Shown: positions 52,047 to 62,279 of the stretch, one piece after another
Layout: every line of letters begins with the position of its first letter
Position numbering within the stretch: position 1 is the stretch's first letter
NCBI GenBank assembly: GCA_963766195.1
Contig: CAVXYY010000001.1
Location: 124,001-188,000, forward strand
DNA: 64,000 nt
Reading direction: 5' to 3'
Origin: JAHEFT01 sp963766195
GTDB taxonomy: Bacteria > Pseudomonadota > Gammaproteobacteria > Xanthomonadales > SZUA-36
Translations under genes and position numbers: made by a program
Notes under the pieces: model-generated
What the model was told of the DNA's origin: nothing
The model's input: the letters and a program-made list of their open reading frames with translations, nothing else
Databases searched by the model: none

Positions 52047-53465
52047 TTGCGGTTTTCCGGGATTTTTTCGGACTCCGGTTAGACGTTTGAGCTCCTTAAC
52101 CAGTCCGTCACGCAGTTTCCTGTCACCGCCAGTGCCGGGAAAAAGCACGCTCAGGTGCGGTTCCCGGTCGAGCCAGAACTTGCCGCTTACCCGGCCGGCT
52201 TCCGGTGCAGCAGCCAGCCAGACAATCGTGTCGGCGCCTTCTTCCGGTGTGCGCAGCACGGCGCGGGTTATCTTGTGAAATGCCGGCAAAGAGGTCTGTA
52301 CGCCGGGGGTGTCGGCCCAACCCGGGTGCATCGCGTTTACCACCACGCCCGAGTCTCGCAGCTGGTCGGACCACAATTCGGTAAGGATCATCAGGCCACG
52401 CTTGGCGCGGGCATAGGCCCTGCTGCCGTCGTAGTCGCCTTTTTCATTCTGTAAATCTTCAATATCGACGCCGCTGAAATACATTCCACCGGACAGGACG
52501 TTGATGACGCGGGCTGGCGCTGACGCCCGCAAACGGGGCAGAAGCAGTTCGGTCAGCAGGAACGGGGAAAGCAGGTCCGTGGCAAAAGCGGTTTCCAGGC
52601 CTTCGCTCGTTAACGTCCGTTCCAGTGGAAGCACTGCCGCATTATTGACCAGGATATGGATTTTCTGCTCCTGGCTGAGTAGCCGTTCAGCCAGCAACCG
52701 GACCTCCGCCATCACACCCAGGTCAGCGACTTCAAGGGCGAGGTTACGGTTTCCGCTGGCGTCCTTGATTTCTTTCACCGCCCGTTTCAGTTTTTGCCGG
52801 TTTCGACCCACCAGTACAACCCTCGAACCGAGTTCTGCGAGCCGTTCCGCCACGACACGACCCAGACCGGAGGTGGCGCCGGTGACTACGGCCGTGCGCC
52901 CGGCCAAAGATACCGTGAGGGGATTCCAGGACTTTTTCTTTCGCGCGTAACCCAATCGGGTAAAGGCCAACGCACCGGGTAAAACCATACGGTCCAGCAG
53001 ATCGCGCACGATTGATTCGGAAGGGGCTTCCGGTTCCGTCGACAGGGCCTGCTCCAGCCCTGCCAGAGCCTTTTTACCGACGCGGTCGAGTACGCCGCCC
53101 ATCAGCGGCTGTACCCACCCACCGAGGCCGCTCAGCGTGATGTCGGCCGTGTAATCGATGCGTGTGCCGTCCCCGGTGGGGGTAAACCGGATGTCGTCTA
53201 TGGCATGGATGGAACCTCCGCTGCCCTCCAGAACAATGCGATGCGGCGGTTCGAATAGTTTCACAACATAGAGCATCGCGGTTGTCGAGGGACCAAAACC
53301 GACGACAACGCGGAATTTAGAACCGGTACTTACCGGCCCGGGGGTCAGCTTTTCCGATGCGTTGACTCCGGGGTCCCACTGCTCGATGTTGCCGAAGTTG
53401 CTGGTATAGCGAAAAGCCTCGTCAATCGGTCGCGGCACCTCAATGATTTCATGCAGCGTGGTCAC
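52008..53465 (-). CDS. SRPBCC domain fused to short-chain dehydrogenase/reductase
   Basis: 485 residues. Residues about 1-145 are a START-like SRPBCC lipid- or ligand-binding domain (HEIIEVPRPIDEAFRYTSNF, then FGPSTTAMLYVVKLFEPPHRIVLEG). Residues about 190-460 form a classical SDR: TAVVTGATSGLGRVVAERL binds NAD(P), VNNAAVLP, and catalytic YARAK (Tyr-x-x-x-Lys), resembling DHRS12-like SDRs. The last 25 residues (after KRLTGV) are basic and probably read-through into the neighbouring amidohydrolase remnant. A hydrophobic ketone or alcohol substrate presented by the SRPBCC domain is inference. Divergent from the flavoprotein gene. Confidence 0.85.
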   Translation of the reverse strand: MTTLHEIIEVPRPIDEAFRYTSNFGNIEQWDPGVNASEKLTPGPVSTGSKFRVVVGFGPSTTAMLYVVKLFEPPHRIVLEGSGGSIHAIDDIRFTPTGDGTRIDYTADITLSGLGGWVQPLMGGVLDRVGKKALAGLEQALSTEPEAPSESIVRDLLDRMVLPGALAFTRLGYARKKKSWNPLTVSLAGRTAVVTGATSGLGRVVAERLAELGSRVVLVGRNRQKLKRAVKEIKDASGNRNLALEVADLGVMAEVRLLAERLLSQEQKIHILVNNAAVLPLERTLTSEGLETAFATDLLSPFLLTELLLPRLRASAPARVINVLSGGMYFSGVDIEDLQNEKGDYDGSRAYARAKRGLMILTELWSDQLRDSGVVVNAMHPGWADTPGVQTSLPAFHKITRAVLRTPEEGADTIVWLAAAPEAGRVSGKFWLDREPHLSVLFPGTGGDRKLRDGLVKELKRLTGVRKNPGKPQRRADRKNKTRIT

Positions 53466-53488
53466 GCATTACTCCAATATGTACTTGA

Positions 53489-53620
53489 TCAAGCTACCAT
53501 GCTGCGCAGCATCCAGGCGTTCTTTTCATGCACTTGCATGCGTTGTGTCAGCAAATTCGCGGCAGGCTCATCATTCGCAGCCTCGGCGGCCTTTCTCTTC
53601 AATTCCAATATTGATTTCAA
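53489..53620 (-). pseudogene. Dps-like C-terminal fragment
   Basis: The minus strand from TTG 53620 encodes 43 residues ending LLTQRMQVHEKNAWMLRSMV-A, which matches the last helix of Dps ferritin-like DNA-protection proteins. The first three helices and the ferroxidase residues are missing. AGGAG is 12 bases before the TTG, so a short peptide could still be made. It lies in the promoter gap just upstream of the SRPBCC-SDR gene on the same strand. Confidence 0.5.
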
Positions 53621-53727
53621 TAATATGTTTTACTCCTTTGACCTTTTTGAACTTCCGGGTCCCACTGTGAGGACTTTCGGTCAATATATAAAATTGATAT
53701 AAATGATATTTATTATAGGTATTCTAT

Positions 53728-54738
53728 ATGGCACGAGCGGGCAAGGCTGATCCCATGCGCATCGCCGTGATTGGTGCCGGAATGGCCGGGCTGAACGCGG
53801 CACAAAACCTGGCTGACTGGGGGTACGATGTCGTGGTGGTAGAAAAATCCCGCGGGGCCGGTGGCCGGATGAGCACACGGCGGCAGGAGGGATTTCGGTT
53901 CGATCACGGAGCGCAGTATTTCACGGCTCGGGACCCGGAGTTTATCAGGCAGGTTCTGGCCTGGCAAAAGCGTGGACTGGTGAAAGAGTGGGAGCCCCGG
54001 ATCGCCGTGGTTGGCGACCGCAACCGGAACGGGGAAACTTTGAATACAAAGCGTTATCTCGCCGTGCCGGGCATGAATTCGATTTGTCGCGCACTGGCTG
54101 AACAGTTGGCTGACTGCCGCTATGGCTGGCAAGTGCAGGACCTGGAGCGAACTGAAACAGGCTGGGTTTTGCATTCGGACACGGATGAAACCCTGGAGGC
54201 CGATTTCCTGTTGTGCACCACGCCGCCGGAACAGGCCAGTGCCCTTCTGGCTGATCCAGTGATGGATCAGCTTCTCAGCAGGGTTGAAATGCTGCCCTGC
54301 TGGGCCCTGATGGCCGTACTGGACCGGCCGCTGCTGGCGGAAAATGATGCCGCTTTCATCAACCAGGGACCGCTGTCCTGGGTCGCCAGCCAGTCGGCGC
54401 GCCCGGGTCGGCCCGTTGGACACGCCTGGGTCCTGCATGCCAGTCCGGAGTGGTCCCTGGAGCACCTGGATCGTTCAGCGGAAGACGTTGCTGGTTTGCT
54501 TCTCGAAGCCGCTGGCAGTTTGCCGCAAGTCCGGAGGTTCAAGGTAAAGTCTGCGATCGCCCATCTCTGGCGTTATGCGCTTGCACGGCAACCGCTGGAC
54601 GTCGGAGTGTTGTGGTTTGGGTCCAGGCGTCTCGCTTTTGCGGGCGACTGGTGCCACGGATCGCGCGTCGAAGGCGCATTTCTCAGTGGGTCCGCCGCTG
54701 CGCGTAAGATTATAGGATCGACGATAACGCGCGGTTGA
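53728..54738 (+). CDS. FAD-dependent oxidoreductase, renalase-like/amine oxidase-related
   Basis: 336 residues from ATG 53728, or 327 from ATG 53755, where the FAD motif begins (MRIAVIGAGMAGLNAAQNLA). ERGxGGR-type text VVEKSRGAGGRMSTRR and FDHGAQYFTARDPEF are the renalase/NAD(P)-binding family hallmarks. The C-terminal FAD contact is LAFAGDWCHGSRVEGAFLSG. Bacterial renalases oxidise 2- or 6-dihydro-NAD(P)H isomers formed by mis-reduction. This is a plausible role, but family members vary. The upstream DNA is AT-rich with TATAGGT at 53714-53720. Confidence 0.87.
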   Translation: MARAGKADPMRIAVIGAGMAGLNAAQNLADWGYDVVVVEKSRGAGGRMSTRRQEGFRFDHGAQYFTARDPEFIRQVLAWQKRGLVKEWEPRIAVVGDRNRNGETLNTKRYLAVPGMNSICRALAEQLADCRYGWQVQDLERTETGWVLHSDTDETLEADFLLCTTPPEQASALLADPVMDQLLSRVEMLPCWALMAVLDRPLLAENDAAFINQGPLSWVASQSARPGRPVGHAWVLHASPEWSLEHLDRSAEDVAGLLLEAAGSLPQVRRFKVKSAIAHLWRYALARQPLDVGVLWFGSRRLAFAGDWCHGSRVEGAFLSGSAAARKIIGSTITRG

Positions 54739-54803
54739 GCCAAGCTAGCGGGCGGTTCATCTGTTTAGCCGATATGGCGCCCTCCAACGCGGAGCGGTAA
54801 TTC

Positions 54804-55787
54804 TCATTCGATGAATGACTGCCCGTCGAACTGGGCGCTGACTGTCGCCGGGATTTCGAGGTCGAGGTGCCAGGCAATGGATGGCAGGATATCGACGACC
54901 GGGGGCATTTTGGCAAATCGGTCATTCAAATTTTGGCTATTGGTCACAATCCAAGTGGTGCGTTCCCGCTCCGACTGCTCGCCGTGTTCCTTGCCGGTTT
55001 TTGCGTCGCGACCATGATCGGTGGTTACGATTACCAACCAGTCTTCATCGTGTGACGCCTGGCGTTTCCTGACGGCGTCCCAAATCATTCCGAGGTTGCC
55101 ATCCATGATTTTCAGCGCATCTTTCTGTTGCGGACTATCACCAAACGTATGGCCGACGTCATCCGTAAATTCGAGGTACACCCAGGACAGATCGGGACCC
55201 ACGGTTTCAATGTAGCGTGCGGCTTCCTTGCTAACGTGTTCATCGATATCACGAATGTAGGTGCTTGTGCTGTCGTGTGGAAACCGCTCGGTGTCGAGTT
55301 CGAAGCCATCGAAGTGATAGTCGAGCTTATGGCCGCCTGCTTCAGGGAGCCCGTCCCCCACGAGCTTCGTACGGTTGTCCAGCCAGGTCGAAAAGATCGC
55401 GGTTTGCAGCGATGAGTCGTGTTCTTTAGCTATGCGAAAAATATCCCAATATCGGTAATCGGGTTTCTCGACCTCATTGTCGTACACGTTGTGCTTGTTC
55501 GCCCACGTACCGGTTATCAGGCTCATGTAGCCTACTGCCGAAATGGTCGGACTCTCTGATGGCCCCCCGATCTCGCCGCCAACCCAGGAGCGGGTGTAGC
55601 CATGGTCGCCGGCAATGTCGTCAAGATTCGGCGTGTCGGTCGCTTCCAGCACGTCGGCGGGAATGCCGTCGACGATGATGAAAATTGCCTTTGGCGCCAG
55701 CGCAGCATCATCTGCAGCAGCACCCTGAATTGTCTGCAGCGGCAACAGCAGCATGCAGGCGGCGAACAGGGACAGCATCTTCATCAT
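54804..55787 (-). CDS. Exported alkaline phosphatase-superfamily phosphodiesterase/pyrophosphatase
   Basis: 327 residues from ATG 55787 (or 55784), chosen for the signal peptide MMKMLSLFAACMLLLPLQ; the frame extends to 55901 without a better start. Metal and nucleophile sites: AIFIIVDGIPADVLE (first Asp), SPTISAVGYMSLITGTWANK (nucleophile Thr/Ser region), LEFTDDVGHTFG (Asp/His) and IVTTDHGRDAKTGKEHG (Asp-His plus His). This is the type I phosphodiesterase/NPP layout, acting on nucleotides or phosphodiesters in the periplasm. The gene converges with the flavoprotein gene, 65 bases between stops. Confidence 0.85.
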   Translation of the reverse strand: MMKMLSLFAACMLLLPLQTIQGAAADDAALAPKAIFIIVDGIPADVLEATDTPNLDDIAGDHGYTRSWVGGEIGGPSESPTISAVGYMSLITGTWANKHNVYDNEVEKPDYRYWDIFRIAKEHDSSLQTAIFSTWLDNRTKLVGDGLPEAGGHKLDYHFDGFELDTERFPHDSTSTYIRDIDEHVSKEAARYIETVGPDLSWVYLEFTDDVGHTFGDSPQQKDALKIMDGNLGMIWDAVRKRQASHDEDWLVIVTTDHGRDAKTGKEHGEQSERERTTWIVTNSQNLNDRFAKMPPVVDILPSIAWHLDLEIPATVSAQFDGQSFIE

Positions 55788-56053
55788 CGGAAATTTCGAC
55801 AAGCAGTGCATTGGCAGAATCCGGCGTTGTTTATTCACTGCAATCGTACCACTCCAAGCCGATTTGACGGGAGTTCCGTAACACGACAAGGAGCAATGCA
55901 CGGATTAATGCCGAGCGATTGAAACCCGGTTTGCCGCCTGCACGAAACTTCAGCTGGGACTCTGAACCGCGATTCAGCACGAACGACTGACTACGGGGAC
56001 TCCCTGCGGGAAGCCTCATAATCATTGGTTATGGTGAAGTAAGCAGCGGAAAA

Positions 56054-56130
56054 TGGTGGGCCCTGCAGGACTTGAACCTGCGACCAATCGATTATGAGTC
56101 GACTGCTCTAACCAGCTGAGCTAAGGGCCC
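56054..56130 (-). tRNA. ileX: tRNA-Ile2 (anticodon CAU, lysidine type)
   Basis: 77 bases including encoded CCA. Acceptor GGGCCCT pairs with AGGGCCC; D-arm AGCTCAGCTGGTTAGAGC; anticodon loop CTCATAA in a GTCGA/TCGAT-type stem; T-arm GCAGGTTCAAGTCCTGC. The overall sequence follows E. coli tRNA-Ile2 rather than elongator Met, and E. coli also carries ileX beyond rpoD. A TATAAT lies about 130 bases upstream (56259-56264). Confidence 0.92.
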
Positions 56131-56158
56131 ATGAAATCCTCAATGGGGGTAATTCTGC

Positions 56159-56221
56159 CTACTGCGAACTCGCCTGAGGCACCATCTTCGGCAAAATTGC
56201 ATCGTTAAATGGCGATGCCAT
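56159..56221 (-). CDS. Possible 20-codon leader peptide in the tRNA-Ile2 transcript
   Basis: GAGGAGG stands three bases before an ATG at 56221, which opens a 20-residue frame (MASPFNDAILPKMVPQASSQ) ending at 56159, 28 bases before the tRNA. It is preceded by a TATAAT (56259-56264, minus strand). It may be a chance frame or the remnant of a lost gene; spacing to the ribosome site is short. Confidence 0.25.
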   Translation of the reverse strand: MASPFNDAILPKMVPQASSQ

Positions 56222-56258
56222 TCGCCTCCTCAATTTGTGCAATTGAAACGCAAGCGAG

Positions 56259-56264
56259 ATTATA
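56259..56264 (-). promoter_or_regulatory. -10 box of the tRNA-Ile2 transcript
   Basis: TATAAT on the minus strand followed by the GC-containing discriminator CTCGCTTGCG. No good -35 match 17 bases upstream. It would give a leader of about 120 bases before the tRNA. Confidence 0.5.
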
Positions 56265-56348
56265 CAGATAGTGTAGGGAATAGTGCACAGGAAGAAGAAA
56301 ATGACTTGGACATATCCGTTTCAGACCCCACGTGCAGGACGCGGCTTT

Positions 56349-57566
56349 TCAAGAACCCTCTAACTGCGAACGAGCCATAGCACTTTCCTCAACGAGATCA
56401 ATCAGTACTCTCTCTACATTGCTGCCTCCAATTCCAACGCGTGCTTCGGGGGAAATCGATGCCAGCGTTTGGGCACAGCGCTTGTACTCGTGAGCTACGA
56501 AGTCGCTTAATGCAGAAACCAAAGCCAAAGAAACTTCACGGTTCTTGCTGGAAGATAAAGCCCTGATGCTTTCGTCACATTTTTTAAGTCCGCCCATATC
56601 ACCGGCAGATGCATACAGCCCAGCCACATGAAGAGCTATAAAAGGATGACCAACCATTTTCCAGACACGTTCAATTTGTTCCAGCACATCTTTTGTTAAT
56701 ACGGTAGCTTGACCGGTTTTCAGGAAATCCCTTAAAAGGAAGCCGCCGCAATCAGCAAGCGTTAGGATTGGGCCACAAGTTGTCGTTTCAGGGGCACAAA
56801 ATTCTTCATATCTTTCCTTAGCGGCATCTCGTGCGCCTGTTTGCCACTCGGATAAGGCCAGGTGCCATTGGACGTGACCGTACAGCTGGCCCTCGCGCGC
56901 ACTTTGCCCATGATTTAAAAGCCAATCCCGAAGAACTTGCGTTGATTCTTCCGCTGCACCCGCATCGTGAAGCAGGTGCGCCAAAGCATGGATGGTATAG
57001 AGCGATTGTGGACGAATTTCCAGAGACCGTTCGATGAGTTCGCGTCCACGCTTGCGATCTCCTGCTTCACTCGCTGCAAAACCCAGGCGCGCCTGATACG
57101 CCCAGTCATTTTCAAAGCCATGCTCAACTGATTCGAGCAGATTCAGCACAGCATCTAACTTGTTTGGACCGCCATAGAAGATCAGGTAACTGGAAAGCTG
57201 CGAAATAACGAAGAGATCGCCAGGTGACCTTTCTATATAGGCCCGTGCTTTATCGAAATTCTTACCAGTATCTTCAATTAAACCGAAAAGAACGTCGATA
57301 TGTTCACGTTCCCATTCGGTTGCCGTAACTGCTGATTTCTCTGCAAGTATTCGATAGCTTTTGGCTTTTGGACCCTGGCTATCCTTTTCCACGAAGTAGC
57401 GTGCCGCGGCCGCCAAAGCAAAATTACCATCAAGCTCCAGTGCCCTGTCAAGTGCCTGGGCAGCTCCGGACTGTGAGCCAAGTATCAAATCAATCGCTTC
57501 GTTATAAAGCATTACTGCTTCAGGTGAATGACTGGTGAGGGTGTTACCTGTCCTTGCTTCAATCAT
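56349..57566 (-). CDS. TPR protein of the TTC38-like family
   Basis: 405 residues from ATG 57566 (TTG 57578 also in frame). All-helical tetratricopeptide repeats: SPEAVMLYNEAIDLILGSQ, GAAQALDRALELDGNFALAA, FENDWAYQARLGFAASEAGD and TIHALAHLLHDAGAAEESTQ. HALAHLLHDAG and HVQWHLALSEWQTG are the TTC38 hallmarks. Role unknown, probably cytoplasmic scaffolding. Lies just after the vapBC-like pair on the same strand, 66 bases apart, but unlikely to be part of it. Confidence 0.8.
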   Translation of the reverse strand: MIEARTGNTLTSHSPEAVMLYNEAIDLILGSQSGAAQALDRALELDGNFALAAAARYFVEKDSQGPKAKSYRILAEKSAVTATEWEREHIDVLFGLIEDTGKNFDKARAYIERSPGDLFVISQLSSYLIFYGGPNKLDAVLNLLESVEHGFENDWAYQARLGFAASEAGDRKRGRELIERSLEIRPQSLYTIHALAHLLHDAGAAEESTQVLRDWLLNHGQSAREGQLYGHVQWHLALSEWQTGARDAAKERYEEFCAPETTTCGPILTLADCGGFLLRDFLKTGQATVLTKDVLEQIERVWKMVGHPFIALHVAGLYASAGDMGGLKKCDESIRALSSSKNREVSLALVSALSDFVAHEYKRCAQTLASISPEARVGIGGSNVERVLIDLVEESAMARSQLEGS

Positions 57567-57632
57567 GGGAGCCGCCAATAGGGTATGAGGGTATCAATAT
57601 TGTTTTGGAGTGGGTTGGGTACACGATCCGAC

Positions 57633-58047
57633 TCAGGCGTCAAATGGGTTCAGATGAGTGACGCCGGTGTCCAGGATATCTTTGGTATTTCGTGTCACCA
57701 GGGTCAGTCCGTGCGCTACTGCGGTTGCCGCCAAAATACTATCCACCAGTGGCAGGGATCTGTTTTTTCCCATTCGTCCCCAGGTATCGGCAATTTTTTG
57801 ATTGACGACCAGCAATCGTGTGCCCATCGACGCAGTAATTGACTGCAGCCAATTCTCAATTTCCACTGCTCTCCGAGGGTCTTTGATTCTCAGGCGCTCC
57901 ACGCCCTGCCTGATTTCTCCCAGGACCATCACGCTGGTGTAAATATCCTCGATGTTCGTTTCAGACCACCACTGCTCGAACCGCCGCATGGGCGTTCCTT
58001 CCCTTTCGCACTTCGGAAATGACATTGGTATCCAGCAGGTATTTCAA
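57633..58047 (-). pseudogene. vapC: VapC-like PIN-domain toxin, split by a +1 frameshift
   Basis: TTG at 58047 overlaps the antitoxin stop (TTGA) and begins KYLLDTNVISEVRKGRNAHAAV, the PIN-domain start with catalytic Asp6. The frame breaks there and continues one base later as QWWSETNIEDIYTSVMVLGEIRQG (Glu), LPLVDSILAATAVAHGLTLVTRN (Asp) and DTGVTHLNPF. Removing one base near 57970-57980 yields 137 residues, normal for VapC RNases. Either the toxin is inactivated or the sequence has an indel. A fully lost toxin with a kept antitoxin would also be consistent. Confidence 0.85.
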
Positions 58048-58331
58048 AGCTCGATATCCCTCCAGGTTTCTTTGGATCGCTCCAACTCCAGTCCTTCCAG
58101 GGGGGCCGATTCAATCAACTCTTTCAAATTCATCCCCTCATAGGGGTTTAAAACGGAAGACAGGGCGTCTCGCGTTTTTTCCGCAAGTTCCCCGCCAGCC
58201 CTGAGGTTAGCTGCCGTCTGCCGGATCAATTCCCGGTCGGAGTCGGGTACGCTGACTTCCATTCTCACCATTCCCTTTTCTTTTTGGCGCTTGCGGTGTC
58301 GGCTGACAGCCTTTCGTTGGGATGTATTCAT
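58044..58331 (-). CDS. VapB-like antitoxin
   Basis: 95 residues from ATG 58331. A basic N-terminus (SQRKAVSRHRKRQKEKGM) leads to VRMEVSVPDSDRELIRQTAANL, a ribbon-helix-helix-like strand-helix that would bind DNA as a dimer. The acidic, Leu-rich tail (LKELIESAPLEGLELERSKE) would wrap the toxin. Overlaps vapC at its stop. A 10-bp-arm palindrome 19 bases upstream is the likely autoregulatory operator. Confidence 0.8.
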   Translation of the reverse strand: MNTSQRKAVSRHRKRQKEKGMVRMEVSVPDSDRELIRQTAANLRAGGELAEKTRDALSSVLNPYEGMNLKELIESAPLEGLELERSKETWRDIEL

Positions 58332-58349
58332 GGTCTGACTCTTGTATGA

Positions 58350-58377
58350 ATATAACCGGTAATATATCCGGTTATAT
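58350..58377. promoter_or_regulatory. Toxin-antitoxin operator palindrome
   Basis: ATATAACCGG (58350-58359) and CCGGTTATAT (58368-58377) are perfect ten-base inverted arms around eight AT bases. The site lies directly upstream of the antitoxin ATG and probably overlaps its promoter. Confidence 0.7.
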
Positions 58378-58486
58378 GTGCAACCACAAATTTCTTCTTT
58401 TATTTTTTATCTGTGGCGACCACATTTGAATGGGAGGAACGCTGGAAAATTTGTGGGAAAACGGAGTGATTTCGGTGGTAGACATG

Positions 58487-58516
58487 AAAAAGGGCCCTTT
58501 ATAAGGGCCCTTTTTT
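58487..58516 (-). terminator. Intrinsic terminator of the rpsU-dnaG-rpoD operon
   Basis: AAAAAGGGCCCTT and AAGGGCCCTTTTTT form a 13-bp stem with a three-base loop and T-runs on both sides, 30 bases beyond the rpoD stop. It could stop transcription from both directions. Confidence 0.88.
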
Positions 58517-58546
58517 GGTCGCGATGAATCCGCTCCTACGTCACTA

Positions 58547-60430
<1,884 letters not shown>

Positions 60431-60516
60431 AAAATTCTTCTGGCGATAACTGACTATAGTTTAAGACCATCAATTCGGCGACAACGTTACATTCGAATAC
60501 CGTCGAGCCGCCCTAT

Positions 60517-62265
60517 TTACTCTGGCGTTTCACCCTGAAGAGCGACAATCGACCTCAATTGCTGTCGCCGTTGCTGCAGCGCCAGCAGTTTCTGTCTGTC
60601 TTCAGGCTCCAGATCAACCACCCTTTTGGGCATCCTCGATATCTGGGTTTCCGTCCACTGCAACTCAAGGCTCGTAACCGCATCCGTGAATTCCTGCACC
60701 AGCCGCGACTCCTCACCCGGAAGTGACCAGGTCGCCAGCGTGTTCAAGTGGGATTGGGCAGGATGATCACGCCAAAGTTCCAGTAGCTGAGCGGTTGTCA
60801 TATTGGGGCTTTTCGCGCAGAAGTCAACAAGTTCACGATAGATTTCAATGCCTGCCAGGTCACAACCTTCCAATGCGTCCGTTTTCCGGGCATTTACGGC
60901 CAAAGCAGGGTTTTGCACCAGGTGCGCCAGCGCCATGCGCAAAGGCGTTCTCTGTTGCACCGGTTTTGCGGTAATTGTCTTCCTTTTCGCCTGCGCAGCT
61001 GGGGTTGCCAGCGGCCTGGCGATGCGATGTTGCGCCAGTGTCTCCAGGCGCGCCAGCATCATGTCATGAAATACTCCGTCTGGAATCCTGTCCACCAGGG
61101 GTTTCACCAGTTCCACCAGCCTGGCCCTGCCGTCGATGGAGTTCATATCCACGTCCCGGCTGAAATGATCAAAAAAGAACTCTGAAAGCGCCTGCGCATC
61201 GTCCAGCGCCGCGGAAAAGGCTTCCGGACCCTTCGTGCGCACCAGGCTGTCGGGGTCTTCCCCTTCCGGCAGGAACAGGAACCGCGCCTGCCTGCCCTCC
61301 CGCAGTCGCGGCAAGGTCGCTTCCAGCGCTCTCCATGCCGCTTTTCTGCCGGCCCGGTCACCGTCGAAGCAGTAGACGACTTCATCCGCTGAACGAAACA
61401 GCAATTCAGCCTGTTCGGAGGTGGTGGCCGTACCCAGAGTCGCTACGCAATTATGAAATCCGAACTGGGCCAGCGCGACGACGTCCATGTAGCCTTCGAC
61501 CACCAGGATACGGTCCAGCTTTGCCTGGTTGCTTCTGGCCAGGTAGAGTCCGTAAAGTTCCCTGCCCTTGTGAAACAATTCTGTCTCGGGTGAATTGAGA
61601 TACTTTGGTCCGTCTTCGTCCAGCGCTCTTCCGCCGAATCCGATCACGCGGCCCCGCCGGTCGTGGATCGGAAACATGATCCGGTGCCGGAACTTGTCGT
61701 ATTCCCCGCTGTTGCCCTGGCTGAGCATACCGGCCCGTTTCAACCGGGCCATGCGGCTTTCGCTGGTGCCGAGCCGGGTAATCAGGTTGTTCCAGCCTGG
61801 CGGCGCAAAACCGATCCCGAATTTTCTGGCCACTTCACCGGAAAGCCCGCGCTGTTTCAGGTAGGCAACCGCTTCCGGGCTTTTTTTCAGTTCTTCCTGG
61901 TAAAAATCCGCTGCCGAATCGAGTATTTCGTACAGATCTTCGGACGGACGCGCTGCACGGGTTGCTTCCCTGGGCACCTCCAGACCGGCGTGCCGGGCGA
62001 GATCCTCCACCGCATCCACGAACTCGAGCCCTTCGAAATTCATCAGGAAGCTGATGGCGGAACCGTGGGCGCCGCAGCCAAAACAATGGTAAAACTGTTT
62101 TTGCGGACTGACGGTAAAAGACGGGGTTTTTTCGTCGTGGAACGGGCAACAGGCCTGGAATTCGCGGCCTGCGCGCTTCAGAGAGACGCGCCGTTCGATG
62201 ATTTCTACAATATCTGTGCGGCCGAGGAGTTCCTCGATGAACGAATCCGGGATCAACCCGCCCAT
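60517..62265 (-). CDS. dnaG: DNA primase DnaG
   Basis: 582 residues. The CHC2 zinc finger uses Cys40, His43, Cys61 and Cys64 (CPFHDEKTPSF, YHCFGCGAHG). TOPRIM catalytic motifs are ILVVEGYMDVVAL and VVYCFDGDRAGRKAA. The RNA polymerase core includes HRIMFPIHDRRGRVIGFGGRAL and KYLNSPETELFHKG. The C-terminal helical domain, which binds DnaB, follows from about 440. Makes RNA primers for replication. It sits 14 bases after yqeY in the conserved operon. Confidence 0.97.
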   Translation of the reverse strand: MGGLIPDSFIEELLGRTDIVEIIERRVSLKRAGREFQACCPFHDEKTPSFTVSPQKQFYHCFGCGAHGSAISFLMNFEGLEFVDAVEDLARHAGLEVPREATRAARPSEDLYEILDSAADFYQEELKKSPEAVAYLKQRGLSGEVARKFGIGFAPPGWNNLITRLGTSESRMARLKRAGMLSQGNSGEYDKFRHRIMFPIHDRRGRVIGFGGRALDEDGPKYLNSPETELFHKGRELYGLYLARSNQAKLDRILVVEGYMDVVALAQFGFHNCVATLGTATTSEQAELLFRSADEVVYCFDGDRAGRKAAWRALEATLPRLREGRQARFLFLPEGEDPDSLVRTKGPEAFSAALDDAQALSEFFFDHFSRDVDMNSIDGRARLVELVKPLVDRIPDGVFHDMMLARLETLAQHRIARPLATPAAQAKRKTITAKPVQQRTPLRMALAHLVQNPALAVNARKTDALEGCDLAGIEIYRELVDFCAKSPNMTTAQLLELWRDHPAQSHLNTLATWSLPGEESRLVQEFTDAVTSLELQWTETQISRMPKRVVDLEPEDRQKLLALQQRRQQLRSIVALQGETPE

Positions 62266-62279
62266 TCAGCCACCCATGA

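Noticed and set aside
53443..53702. Small plus-strand frames in the gap between the SRPBCC-SDR and flavoprotein genes
   Set aside because: The minus strand of the same stretch carries the Dps-like remnant, which explains the open frames.
26237..56130. 30-kb integrative element bounded by tRNA-derived direct repeats
   Set aside because: No integrase, excisionase or mobility gene was seen, and the repeat is only about three-quarters identical; kept only as a tRNA-remnant observation.
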